Of a stretch of DNA of 64,000 bases, positions 46,101 to 56,104 are shown piece by piece. Below the pieces are notes generated by a model. The model did not search any database. It was not told the origin of the DNA and worked only from the letters and a program-made list of their open reading frames with translations. Each line of letters opens with the position of its first letter. Positions within the stretch are counted from its first letter, which is position 1. Origin of the DNA: Edaphochlamys debaryana (taxonomy: Eukaryota > Chlorophyta > Chlorophyceae > Chlamydomonadales). The position numbers were made by a program, and so were the translations under genes. Location: assembly GCA_016858145.1 (NCBI GenBank), contig JAEHOE010000005.1, positions 1,426,001 through 1,490,000 of the forward strand, in the 5' to 3' direction.

Positions 46101-49100
46101 CTGGAAAGGGGGCGGTCACACAGCCGTGGCTTGAACGCGGCAACGCTTTAGCCATGCAGAACCGCCACGCCCACGCCCCTCCCTCAACCCCTCCCCCCCC
46201 AGGTCCTGGCCCTGCTCCTGGGCGCTGTGGAGGCGGAGGAGGAGTGCCGCAACGTGGTGGCGGAGTGCGCGGGCCGCCTGGCGCTGCTGCACGCGGGCAA
46301 GGTGGGGGGGCCCGGGGTGGGGCCTGGGAGGGGCCCGGGAGGGGCCTGGGGCAACTGGGCTGAGCGATACGTTGGGGGCTCCCTCCTCAGCAGGGGGCAG
46401 GAGGTGGGAGGGGCGCTGCCCCACCCCTGACGGCGTCCTCAACCCTCAACCCCACCTTTTTAACCCCCAAACCCCATCCCTCAACCCCGCTCCAACCCAC
46501 CCCCACCCGTCCCCCAGGTGCTCCCAGCGCTGCTGGAGCGGACCACCGCCGACAGCGCCAACATGCGGGCCGTGGTGGGTGGGGGTCAGGGGGGGGGGCT
46601 GGGAAGGGAGTGTTTCGCAGGACAACGGGGGAAAGGTGTGGAAAGGAGCAGCGTGTTTGTACAGCGACGTCGAAGAGCCTCCCCCCAACATATTACACCA
46701 CACCACACCACACGACCCACTCCCCACCACCACCCCCGCCCACACCCCAGGTGGTCTCCGCCGTCAAGTTCGCTGTGGTGGACCGCCCCCACCCGGTGGA
46801 CGGGGAGCTGGGGCCCTGCCTGCAGCGCTTCCTGCTGCTGGCGGGGGACGAGGACCGGCACGTGCGCAGGTGGGGGGGTGTAAGGGAAGGGGGGGTAGGG
46901 GTAGGGGTAGGGAGGGGAAGGAAGGGACGGGCACTGGCGGGGGACGAGGACCGGCACCTGCGCAGGTAGGGGGGGCGGGGGGGGGGTAGCGGGCGGATGG
47001 GGGGGTGGGGAGGGCAGGGTTTCCTGAAGTCAAACGGATCGCGTTGCTCGGTTTTCCGGTCCTTCCACCACACCCTTTGGTCCCCATCTACGGCATTGGT
47101 CTCCTGCCGTTTCCACTCCCGCGCCCACCGCCACTGCTCACCCTCCTCATCCACTCCACGGTTCTGCTGCTCGCACGAGAATCTCCGCGCCCTCGCCACT
47201 CCCTAATGCCGCCTTCACCCTCACGCCCACCCACCCACCCACCCTCCCAGGGCCGCCGTGGTCGCCCTGTCCGGCTGCGCCCACGCCAAGCCCGGCCTGG
47301 TGGTGGGCTTCCTGCCCGCGCTGCTGCCGCTGGTGTACGCGCAGACGGTGGTGCGGGAGGACATGATCCGCACCGTGGACCTGGGGCCCTTCAAGCACAA
47401 GGTGGGGGGGGAGGGGAGGGGGGAGAGGGAGGGGGGAGAGGGAGGGGGGAGAGGGAGGGGGGAGAGGGAGGGGGGAGAGGGAGGGGGGAGAGGGAGGGGG
47501 GAGAGGGAGGGGGGAGAGGGAGGGAGGGGGGAGAGGGAGGGGGGAGAGGGAGGAGGGAGAGGGAGGGGGGAGAGGGAGGGGGGAGAGGGAGGAGGGAGAG
47601 GGAGGGGGAGAGGAGGGGGGAGGGGGGGGAGAGGGAGGAGGGAGAGGGAGGGGGGAGAGGGAGGGGGGAGAGGGAGGGGGGAGAGGGAGGGGGGAGAGGG
47701 AGGGGGGAGAGGGAGGGGGAGAGAGAGGGAGGGGGGAGAGGGAGGGGGGAGAGGGAGGGGGGAAGAGGGAGGGGGGAGAGGGAGGGGGAAGAGGGAGGGG
47801 GGAGAGGGAGGAGGGAGAGGGAGGGGGGAGAGGGAGGAGGGAGAGGGAGGGGGGGAGAAGGGAGGGGGGAGAGGGAGGGGGGAGAAGGGAGGGGGGAGAG
47901 GGAGGAGGGAGAGGGAAGGGGCGAGGGGGAAGGGCTGAGGTCGGTGGGGTGTTTGAGCGAGAGAAGGTTCGGCAAGGAGCGAGTACCGCGGTCCAGAGCG
48001 GGGAGGGAGGGGAGGGGGAGGGGAGGGCTTGATGTGGCAAGGCCTGCCTTTAGCCCGATGCCGTCAGCCGCCGCCGATTGTTTACATCGCTAAAACAATA
48101 CGTTGGGTGTGTGTACCTCGGCTGGTCCACCCTCCCCGCCCAGCCTCAGGTTTCCACGCCTCCAGCCCGATCCTCGCCCAAGGGCAATCCCCGACCCTCG
48201 CACCCGAACCTACCCCCACACCCTCTACTTCTTGTACCCATACCCCCGCCCCTGACCCCTTTCACCCATGCCCCCACCCCCAACTCTTCAACTACCCAAC
48301 TCCCCAACCCCCGACCCAGATCGACGACGGCCTGGAGCTGCGCAAGGCGGCGTTCGAGTGCCTTGACATCCTGGCGGACAGCTGCCGGTACCGCCTGGAG
48401 CCTGGGCCCTTCCTGGCGGCGCTGGAGAGCGGGCTGGGGGACCACGCGGACGTGAGGGGGGGGGGAGGGGGAGAGGGGGGGGGAGGAGGGAGGGGGAGGG
48501 GAGGAGTGGTGGTGGAAGGGAAGCCCCACTGGCCTCCCCGCATCGCTCCACGCACACTCGCCCGCAGACCCCTCTATGCACCCACCCAGCCACCCGTCCA
48601 CCCGTTTTCGCACCTCTCCCCTTCATCCCCCCCCCAGGTCAAGATGCCCTGCCACGCCACGCTCTCCAAGCTGGCCGCCACCGACCCCGGCGCCGTGCTG
48701 GCGGCCTCGGAGCGCCTGGTGCCCCCCCTGGAGCGCACCCTCACCACCCGCCTCAAGAGCGACGCGGTCAAGCAGGAGGTGGGGGGGGGAGGGAGGGAGG
48801 GGAGGGAGGAGGGAGGGAGGGGAGGGGGGCGGCAGGGGGAGAGGGGAAGGGACATGGCTGGGGGTGGGGGCCAGGCCGCTGGGTGTGCAGGGGCTGGGCT
48901 GGGCTGCGTAGCGGGCCTCCAGCGGGGAGCTGGTCGCAGGGGAAGAAGGAATCCCTGGTGCACGCACCTCGCAAGCTAGCCATCCCACCTACCCATCCCA
49001 ACCTCAGCCTCCCCCACCCTACCCTCTACCTGATAGCTGCTGTTGCTGAGGTCTATGAAGCCTTTTGGCTCGTTTGGACCTCACAGCCATGAAGCTGTGT

Positions 49101-49571
49101 AACGATCATCATCACCACCCCCTAACCCCCAGCCCTGTCCCGCTTATCAGAATCAAACACACCCATCCCTACCCCCACCCCACCCCAGATCGACCGGCAC
49201 GAGGACATGCTCCGCTCCTGCCTCCGCTGCGTGGACGCACTGGCGCACGTGCCGGGGGCCGACAACAACGGGGCGTTCCAGGTGGGGCTGGGGGGCCGGT
49301 GCGGCGGCCACGCTGTCTTGCTGTCGCACCGCCCCGCCCTGCCCTGCCTCTTGTTGTGCCCTTCCGCCTCCATCCGTCGCCCATGGCTGGGTCCAGCCTC
49401 TTGCGCTGCCCCTGCGCTAACCTTAGGCTCCTCTCCCCCTTCCCCTCCCCATGCAACCCCCAGGGCTTCCTGCGCAAGGTGGTTCTGGGCACCCCCGGGC
49501 TCAAGGACAAGTACGCGGCCATCCAGCGCGAGCGGGCGGAGGCGGAGGGGGACGCCATGGACACGGCCTGA
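38261..49571 (+). CDS. CAND1: CAND1, cullin-associated NEDD8-dissociated protein (1274 aa, 30 exons)
   Basis: Exons: 38261-38273, 38376-38431, 38823-38959, 39194-39353, 39567-39692, 39941-40103, 40572-40701, 40958-41072, 41258-41430, 41601-41646, 41804-41974, 42256-42299, 42569-42758, 42958-43104, 43292-43422, 43576-43666, 43839-44060, 44268-44498, 44747-44881, 45181-45289, 45498-45748, 45990-46073, 46203-46301, 46518-46574, 46751-46869, 47251-47401, 48320-48451, 48638-48778, 49189-49281, 49464-49571. CAND1 wraps unneddylated cullin-RBX1 and exchanges substrate receptors of SCF-type ubiquitin ligases. It is all HEAT repeats; length fits the family (about 1230). Landmarks: [15 protein letters not shown] at the N-terminus, [20 protein letters not shown] in the middle, [13 protein letters not shown] and [12 protein letters not shown] near the end. 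Exon 1 is a 13-nt microexon encoding the start. Intron 20 has a GC donor (CGG|GCGAGG). Most introns start GTGGGGG and end in C runs. Confidence 0.93.
40122..40215. repeat. 63-base G homopolymer plus a 26-base G run in CAND1 intron 6
   Basis: G40122 to G40184 is an unbroken G run, then TTGGA, then G40190 to G40215. The surrounding bases to 40260 are also almost only G and A. The tract begins about 18 bases after the donor at 40104. Confidence 0.9.
42037..42053 (+). repeat. 17-nt copy of CAND1 exon 11 in the following intron
   Basis: Identical to exon bases 41921-41937 (GAGGAGGGCGTCAAGGC), 116 bases downstream. The same intron holds a 16-base direct repeat, GCGTGTGCGCGTGTCA, at 42010-42025 and 42052-42067. 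Confidence 0.75.
42491..42518 (+). repeat. Shared intronic 3' module, copy 1 (CAND1 intron 12)
   Basis: Contains CTCTCCCGCTTATCAG followed by CTTCAAAC, about 50 bases before the acceptor at 42568. Copies 2 and 3 are at 45132-45158 and 49137-49158. Confidence 0.85.
42811..42835 (+). repeat. 25-nt near-copy of the end of CAND1 exon 13 in the following intron
   Basis: Matches exon bases 42721-42745 at 22 of 25 positions, 90 bases downstream. It starts TGGAGG and continues GGTGCCGG-GGTGCT. Confidence 0.75.
45132..45158 (+). repeat. Shared intronic 3' module, copy 2 (CAND1 intron 19)
   Basis: Matches copy 1 over 26 bases from CGCTCTCCCG through CTTCAAAC. It lies about 22 bases before the acceptor at 45180, with a CTAAC (branch-point-like) just upstream. 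Confidence 0.85.
46934..46967 (+). repeat. Near-perfect copy of the end of CAND1 exon 25 with a second splice donor
   Basis: Matches 46838-46871 at 33 of 34 positions, exactly 96 bases downstream, and carries its own GT after the AG (46966-46967). Use of this donor would add 32 residues in frame with no stop. Confidence 0.85.
47402..47935. repeat. 0.5-kb GAGAGGGAGGGG-type purine minisatellite in CAND1 intron 26
   Basis: Starts right at the donor. The unit is about 13 bases (GAGAGGGAGGGGG with small length variants), repeated some 40 times with almost no pyrimidines on the plus strand. The intron continues to the acceptor before 48320. Confidence 0.92.
49137..49158 (+). repeat. Shared intronic 3' module, copy 3, diverged (CAND1 intron 28)
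   Basis: GTCCCGCTTATCAG then AATCAAAC, two to four changes from the other copies. It lies about 30 bases before the acceptor at 49188, again with CTAAC upstream. Confidence 0.75.
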
Positions 49572-50341
49572 GCTGGGGGGGGGACCCTGGGGGGGGAGGA
49601 AGCGATGCCTCAGCGCTGGGGGGCCACCCGGAGGGGGAGGGCCGAACCCGGTCGTCCGCCCAGCAGTGGTCGCAGCTGAGGAGGCGGGGGAGGCGGAGCG
49701 TAGGTCGCATGTCGGGCCGGCAGGGAGGAGAAGCGGTGGATATGCGTTGGGCCGATTGAAGGGGATGTGGGTCGGGGCCGGCAGGTGCCGCCTCACGCCT
49801 TGCAATTGGGCACGGGGGTGGGGGGGGGAGAGAGGCACGCGCAGGGTGGGGGCCAGGTTGAGTCCCGCAGGTTGGGGGGCCTCACTGGTGGGGTCCGAGG
49901 GGCTGCACGCTGGGTGGGTGGTGACATCGGGCCCTGTTGGTGTGGGGCGGGTGTGAGGCGCTGTTGCGCGTTTACCGCGCCGCCGGGTCGGACTCCCGGT
50001 CGGAGGGGCGAGCCTGCCTTGGGCAAGCGCCTGCAAAGCTGTGCAAGCTCTGGGGCTCTCTGTGCGGGCTGCGATGCGGTCGGCTTGCAGCGGTGAGCAG
50101 CATACAGCACGGCGCGGCAGAGCCCGGCGAGCCGGAAATAATGTCTGGTTTCAACCGCGTGATTGACCGGGGCAAATGCGCGCTTGCATTCTTAGACCGG
50201 TGCTCCACAAGAGGAGCTCCTACTGCATTCTCCCGCTTCAACCTGCAAGCGCTTCACTGACTAGCAGTGCCACACGGAGCGAGGGCTCTAGCCGCACCTT
50301 CTAAGGGCGACGCGCTCTGCCTTTCGCCACACCTTCCGGAA
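49572..50341. other. Intergenic, 0.77 kb; CAND1 3' flank and expansin-like promoter
   Basis: No exon seen. The left half is G-rich and probably 3' UTR of CAND1. The right half is more balanced and should carry the expansin-like promoter. An in-frame upstream ATG exists at 50267. Confidence 0.5.
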
Positions 50342-53300
50342 ATGCCCCGCCGCGCCCCTCGCGGCCCATTGCCCGCGCTGGGCCTAGCGCTGGCGCTGCT
50401 GGCGGCGTCTGCGCCCCTGGCGGCCCGCGCGCAGGGCCCCGGCGGCGGCGACGTGAGCGCGGAGCTGCAGCAGCTCAACACCGCCGTCACGAGCGCACCG
50501 GTAGGCCCCGCCGCGCCCCAGGCTCCCGCCCCCGCCCAGGACCCTTCACCACCTCCCGCCCCCGCGCCTGCACCGGCGGCACCCGCTCCGGCCCCCCCGC
50601 CGGTGCCCCCCATGAGCTCCTACGTCACGCCGGGAGGCGCCGTCCGGTACTACCCGGCGGGGCCGCCGCGCCCCGAGCCCCAGCCCCCACCGACCCCACC
50701 CCCGCCTGTGCCCCAGGCGCCGGCCCCCGCACCGGCACCCGCACCCGCACCCTCGCCCGCCGAACCCGCCGTCACACCCGTGCCGCTTACGCCGGCCTCC
50801 CCGGCCCCGGCCCCGGCCCCGGCCCCGGCCCCGGCCCCGGCCCCTGCCGCCGCCACTGCCTCGGGGACCAGTGGCGGCGCCGTGGCGGAGCCCGCGCCCC
50901 CCCCCGCTGGGTGGGTCCGCGGCCGCTCCACCTACTACGGAGGTGCGTGGGGTGCTCGGGGAAGGGGGAAGGGGGAGGGGGGCCTGGGGGGGGGGGAAGA
51001 GGAGGCGGGTGGCTGCGGTGAGGGGCCATGACGCCATGGGTACCGCCTGTGGTGCATGGGGGAGGGTGACAGGGGACCAGCTGGGACTGCTGGGAGGGGC
51101 TGCAGCCCTTCCGGCGGGGGACCCGGCGACGGAGGCACGACCCCCGAGCGTCAGGTCAGCGCCAGGGAGCCCTCCCCTCTGGGATCTCAGCGGCGGCGGT
51201 GGCCCGTAGCGCCGTTACCACGTCTGCAAGCGCAGCCTACGTTTCGGTTGGGGCCCCGCGAGCCGCCGTGTGCTTCTCCCCATACGGCTGGCCGCAAGCA
51301 GCCCTCAGCCCTTGCCATGCTTTGAGACGGAAGGACACCGCACCTTACCTGCATGTGCACCCTAGACACGTGACCCCAGGCTACCGCACCATCAAGCTCC
51401 ACGCCTGCCGCGCAGCCCCGGCGCACAAGCTCCCCGCGGTGGAAACCCGCAGCCCGGCACGCAGACCACGTCCTGACCCACCCCCCGCGCCCCCCTCACG
51501 ACCCCCCCTCCCCCCCCCCCCCTCCCCCCCCCCAGGCCCCGACCTGCTGGCCGAGGCCTACGACCCGGTGCGCGGCAAGGGCTCCTTCGGCATCCTCACA
51601 TACGGGGCATGCGGCTACACCAACAGGTGGGGGGGGCAGGAAATCTGGAGATGGGGGTGGGGCCGCGTGGTGGGGTGGGTGCGTGTGGACGGTGGGGTGC
51701 GGCGGTAGCGGGGGCGCCGGGGGGGGCGGCCGGGGGGTGGAGGCGCCGCGTGGGACTTGCACAATGGCGGCCCCGACCCCAACGCCCCTGCCCCCTGCCC
51801 CACCTCCCCTGCCCCACCGTCCCTGCCCCACCTACCTGCCCCCCCCCCTCCAGTGACGGCACGCTCCCCTTCCCCGAGGACGCCGTGGCGGCCCCCGCGG
51901 ACGCCAACCCGGACTACCCGGGCTCCTGCGGCCGCTGCTACCAGGCGGGGGGGGGGGGGAGGGGGGGAGGGGGGGAGAGGGGGAGGGGAGGGGAAGGAGG
52001 TGCAGAAGGGGATGTGGAAAGACGGATGGGAAGGAGGTGGGAGAGGGAGCACTGGCAGTGAGGAACGGGGGTGGCCAGCGGGAGGGTCCTGTCGCAGTGT
52101 CGCGCCGTCCCTCCCTTGTGTGCTCCTCTCCACCATGCCCTCCCCCCCTACCCCCTTACCCCCTGCACCCACCCACCCCATGCAGGTCAAGTGCGCCAGC
52201 GGCATTGTGGCAGGCGCGTGGGGGTGGGGCCATGTCTCCGCCGCTTAATGGGTGGGAGATGAGATCAAACCGTCTGACGGGCTGAGTCGGGCGGGGCGGG
52301 GCGGCGTGCGGCCTTCCACCCCACCCCCACCCCCTCTAACCCCCTCTGATGACCCCCTCTCACCCCTCCTCCCCCCCACCTCCAGCCACCGCCTCCGCCC
52401 CCGTCAAGATCATCGATGGCAACTTCGACGGCGACCGCTTCCGCCCCTACCTGCCCGCCATCAACCCCAACATCACCGACACCAAGTGGGGGGGGGGCAG
52501 GGGGGGGAGGGGGAGGGGGAGGGGTGCTCAGGGCTTGTATGGCTGCAGGCTGCGTGCGACGACCTCCGGCGAGCGGGTGGTGGGGGCCCAGGACAGGGAC
52601 GGGGAGGAACCGTGTCAGTGCGTGCACAGAAAGGGGCACCGGTACGCGAGTTGTCACGACGCCTCACCTGCCCTCCCCCCGCCGCCCAGGAACCGCCCCT
52701 GGCCGGGCAACCCGGGCGAGGGCCAGGGGCTGCAGGTGGTGCAGTGCTGGGACCCGGAGCAGGTGGGGGTGGGGGGGTGGGGGTGGGGGTGGGGGTGGGG
52801 GTGGGGGGTGGGGGGTGGGGGGGTGGCGGGCTGAAGACGGGTGGGGTGGAGGCGCTGTGTGTGGGGGCTGGGGGGATGCTGCGTGCGTCCAGGGCGGGTG
52901 CATGAGCAAAACGGAACGGGATGGCATGGGAGGGGCTGTGAAGCGGAAGGGTTATGTGGGGGGTCGCAGTTGAGCGCTCGAGGTAACACGGCATGCTTCC
53001 GGCCCCCCCCCCCCGCCCCCCCTCTCCGCAGGTTATCATCGTCCGGGCCATCGACTCCTGCCCCTGCCGACAGGTGGGGCTGGGGAGGGGGAGGGGGTGG
53101 ACGGCTGCTCGATTGAGCCGAGGGAAGCGAAGGCGCAGTGTGTGTGTGGGGGGGGGGGGGGGTGCGAGGACATCACAAAAAGCTAAGATGTTTTGGCGAG
53201 GAGGGGTGCGCGGGGTGCAGGAGGAGGGACCTTCCTTGGGCAGGGGAGAGGCAGGAAGCCACGAGTGAGGGTGGGGCGGGGGCGGGGGCGGGGGTGGGAA

Positions 53301-56104
53301 GCGAGAATGCGTATGCGAGTGTGCTGCAGCCAGAGCAGTGGAGCGGCAGGCAAGCCAGCGACCCAAGAGGCGAACCGAAAGCCCGAGTGAGCCCGATGCC
53401 CAGCCAAGGCTGGGGAGTGTGGGTGTGTGTGGGGGGGGGGCTTGCGAGGACATCACATAGGCGGGGGAGGGGGCGGGGGTCGCGGCCTGCGGGCTGCAGG
53501 AGGGGGGAAGCCACGCGCACGGCAGCTGGCGGGGAGTGGCACACGGGGGCGCACGCGGCAGTGGGGCACGCAGCGGGGGTGGGCGTGGTTGGTGCGCAGC
53601 ACCGCAGGTCCGAGGCCAGACCTTCATGTGGCACAGGGCCACACCCGTCGGGCCGCAACCCGGCTTCCCTGGCTCCCCCCAACTCCCCCGTCCGGCGCCG
53701 CCCCATGTGCTGTACGGCACTGTGTCGCCGGCTGAGTCGCATGATCTCCCTGCCCCCCCCCCCCGCCCTCCGCCCCAGGTGCTGAGCGAGGGCGCCCCGG
53801 GCGTGGCCGCGGGCGGGGAGGTGCGGCGGCAGGAGTGGTGCTGCGGAGGTGCGCACCGGGTGCATGGGGAGCGGACGCGAGGGGAGGGGAGGGGAGGGGA
53901 GGCTGGGCCGGGCCGGGCCGGGCCGGGCCGCCCCGGGGCGAGAGCTTGCTATCGAAGACGGTGGGCGCTGCGCCACCGACCGCCGCACAAGGCCAGCCGC
54001 GCCACGCCTCGGCCCCCCAAGCCGACCCCCGCGTGCTCCTCCCCTCCCCCCCTTCTCTCCCGCCCCCAGGCCAGAACCACTTTGACCTCAGCTACTACGC
54101 CTTTGAGCGCCTGGCACACCCGGTGGGGGGGCATTGGGAGTGGGGAGGGGAGGGGAGGGGAGTGTGGGGATGCGAGTGGGGAGAGGCGGGTTGAGGAATT
54201 CCTACACTCACGGGGTCGGTGGTCCGGGGCGTTGGGGAGGGCACGGACCTCGGCGCACTCGCATCCACGAGCCGGCGGCGTGGGGCCCCAGGTCTCGCGT
54301 CCGCAGCGGCATCCAGCCCCGCTCTTATGCCCATCTTTGCCGTACCTCTGCCGTACCGGTTGTACTGCAGGTGTACGGCGTCATGTCCATCGACTACCGG
54401 CCCGTGGACTGCGGCACGGACGCCCCCCTGCCCCCCCCGCCCGCCCCCGGGTTCGTGTCTCCCGTGGTGTACGACGACACGATCCAGCCCGGCTGGAACT
54501 GGTTCCCGTACGACTCCAGCTACTTCCGACTGTCTCAGCAGGGTGGGGCGGGAGGAGGGGCAGGGGTGGGCTGGAGGGAGGGTGGGGAGGCGGGACAGGG
54601 AGGAGGGGTGGACTGGAGGGCGAGGCGGGGCGGGTGTGGCTGGCGGCGAGGGGGGGTGGGGACTGGCGACTCGGGAGGGAGGGAAGGCTGTGGGTGCTCA
54701 GGGCAGCTGGGCACCGCCACCGCCGTCACCCTCCTCCCTCCCTCCCTCCCTCCACCCCCCCCCCGCCTCCCCCAAAGGCGCCGGCCTCAACGGCTCCGCC
54801 GCCACCTGCGTCACCATGTCCCCCGGGGGCGGCCTGGGCTTCCGCTGCCGCCTGTGCGAGCGCGAGGGCTACCAGCCCCTGCGCGACGCCACCGCCATCA
54901 GCCTGTGGATCCGCCCCAACGCCAACTCCTCCGACCCCTACGTCTCCTCCACACCCGACGGCGCCCTGCCGCCGCTGAAGGTGCGGGGCTCGGCAGAACC
55001 CCGGATGTGAGGGGTGGGATTGTGAGGTGGCTAGGGCCCAGTGGATCAGACTCAAGGGCCAGCCCTCACCTGGGATAGATGAGGGGAAAGGGTGGCCTCG
55101 CGCGTAGGATCAGCCGCGGGAGTGGCCCCAGCAGGGTCCCGGGTCGGCTCCGTCAGCGCTTCCTGACGGCCCGCCCCCTTGTTTGCAAGGCTGCAACCGG
55201 GCCCGGATCCGTCTCAGACCGTACACGTTCCTCCGCTGCCTCCGCCGGGGCCTCTGGCGGCTGGCCTCACGCAGGGGTGCCACAGCCGCTGCTGGGAGAG
55301 CTCCATGCCTTCGGCCTCTGCCTCGTTCGCCTGCCCTCCTGCTCTACATCGACCCTCGATCTGCCCCTGCCCCCACAACGCCCCCGAACCTCGCCCCAGA
55401 TGTTCGTGATGGACGACGGAGGCTTCGAGCTCAACAACACCAAGGCGTACTGCTTCAACGAGGTGTACTTCAACTCAACGGTGCGTGCGTGCGTACGGTA
55501 GTACGATAAAAGGAAGCGGGGGCGCCACCGGAAGCAGGGTGGTGTGGCGTGGCGATGCGGGCTCCTCTGCTGGCAGGCTGAGGGAGGAGTGCGGGGCTTG
55601 TGGTGCGTTGGGGTTGCCGGGGCCGCAGCGTGCTGGCCTGCTGGTGCAATAGGTTGCTTGGTGGCGGCAGGGTGGTGGTGGTTGTGGTGCACTGTTGCTC
55701 GTGTGAGGCGCCCCTACCCTGCACTTCATGCAGACCCCGGCGGCCACGGCTGACGGCCCCGGCAACTCCACCTGGTGAGTGCTGTGATCTGGAACCCAGG
55801 GCTGTCCGGCTGCAGAGCGTATGCTGGGCACTCCTTCCTGCCTTGTGAGGGGACGGCTGGGGCTGGAGAAGGCCTGTGCCCTGTGGTGGCCGGCCGACCG
55901 TGACGCGCAGAACGGACCCCCCCCTTCCTGCCGTGCAGGTACCAGCTGGTCATCCCACTCTCGGATTTCAAGTGCGAGGGCGCCGTGCCCCAGGAGAGGC
56001 TCAACCGCATCGACCTTCAGAACATCAACGAGCGGAATGCCGTGGTGTGCGTGGACCGCTTGGAGATCCTCCGCGGGGGCAGCTCCACGGGCGGGTCCGC
56101 CTAG
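50342..56104 (+). CDS. Secreted expansin-like (DPBB, GH45-like) wall protein with extra C-terminal domain (603 aa, 14 exons)
   Basis: Exons: 50342-50942, 51536-51626, 51854-51944, 52186-52213, 52386-52485, 52690-52762, 53032-53073, 53779-53848, 54070-54122, 54371-54542, 54778-54980, 55400-55480, 55734-55774, 55939-56104. A signal peptide (PALGLALALLAASAPLAARA) is followed by a Pro/Ala-rich linker of about 150 residues. The six-stranded double-psi barrel shows RSTYYGG, YGACGYTN, CGRCYQVKCASG, IIVRAIDSCPC and NHFDLSYYAFERLA; the HFD motif is typical of expansin domain 1. Expansins loosen wall polysaccharides without hydrolysis; GH45 enzymes cleave glucan. Which applies is open. In place of a usual expansin domain 2 there is a Cys-containing beta-rich region ending YQLVIPLSDFKC and LNRIDLQNINERN, like carbohydrate-binding jelly-roll modules. 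Introns 3 and 4 both use GC donors. I chose MPRRAPRG because it gives the best signal peptide; 50267 is an in-frame alternative. Confidence 0.86.
53139..53515. repeat. Duplicated segment, 280 bp apart, in expansin-like intron 7
   Basis: Two copies share a GTGTGTGTGGGG start and TGCGAGGACATCACA (53163-53177 and 53443-53457). Similarity continues loosely through a CTGCAGGAGG region and AAGCCACG. The rest is diverged. Confidence 0.7.

Noticed and set aside
47005..48093. 362-codon frame rich in GEREGG repeats
   Set aside because: It translates the purine minisatellite of CAND1 intron 26; the true reading crosses exon 47251-47401 only.
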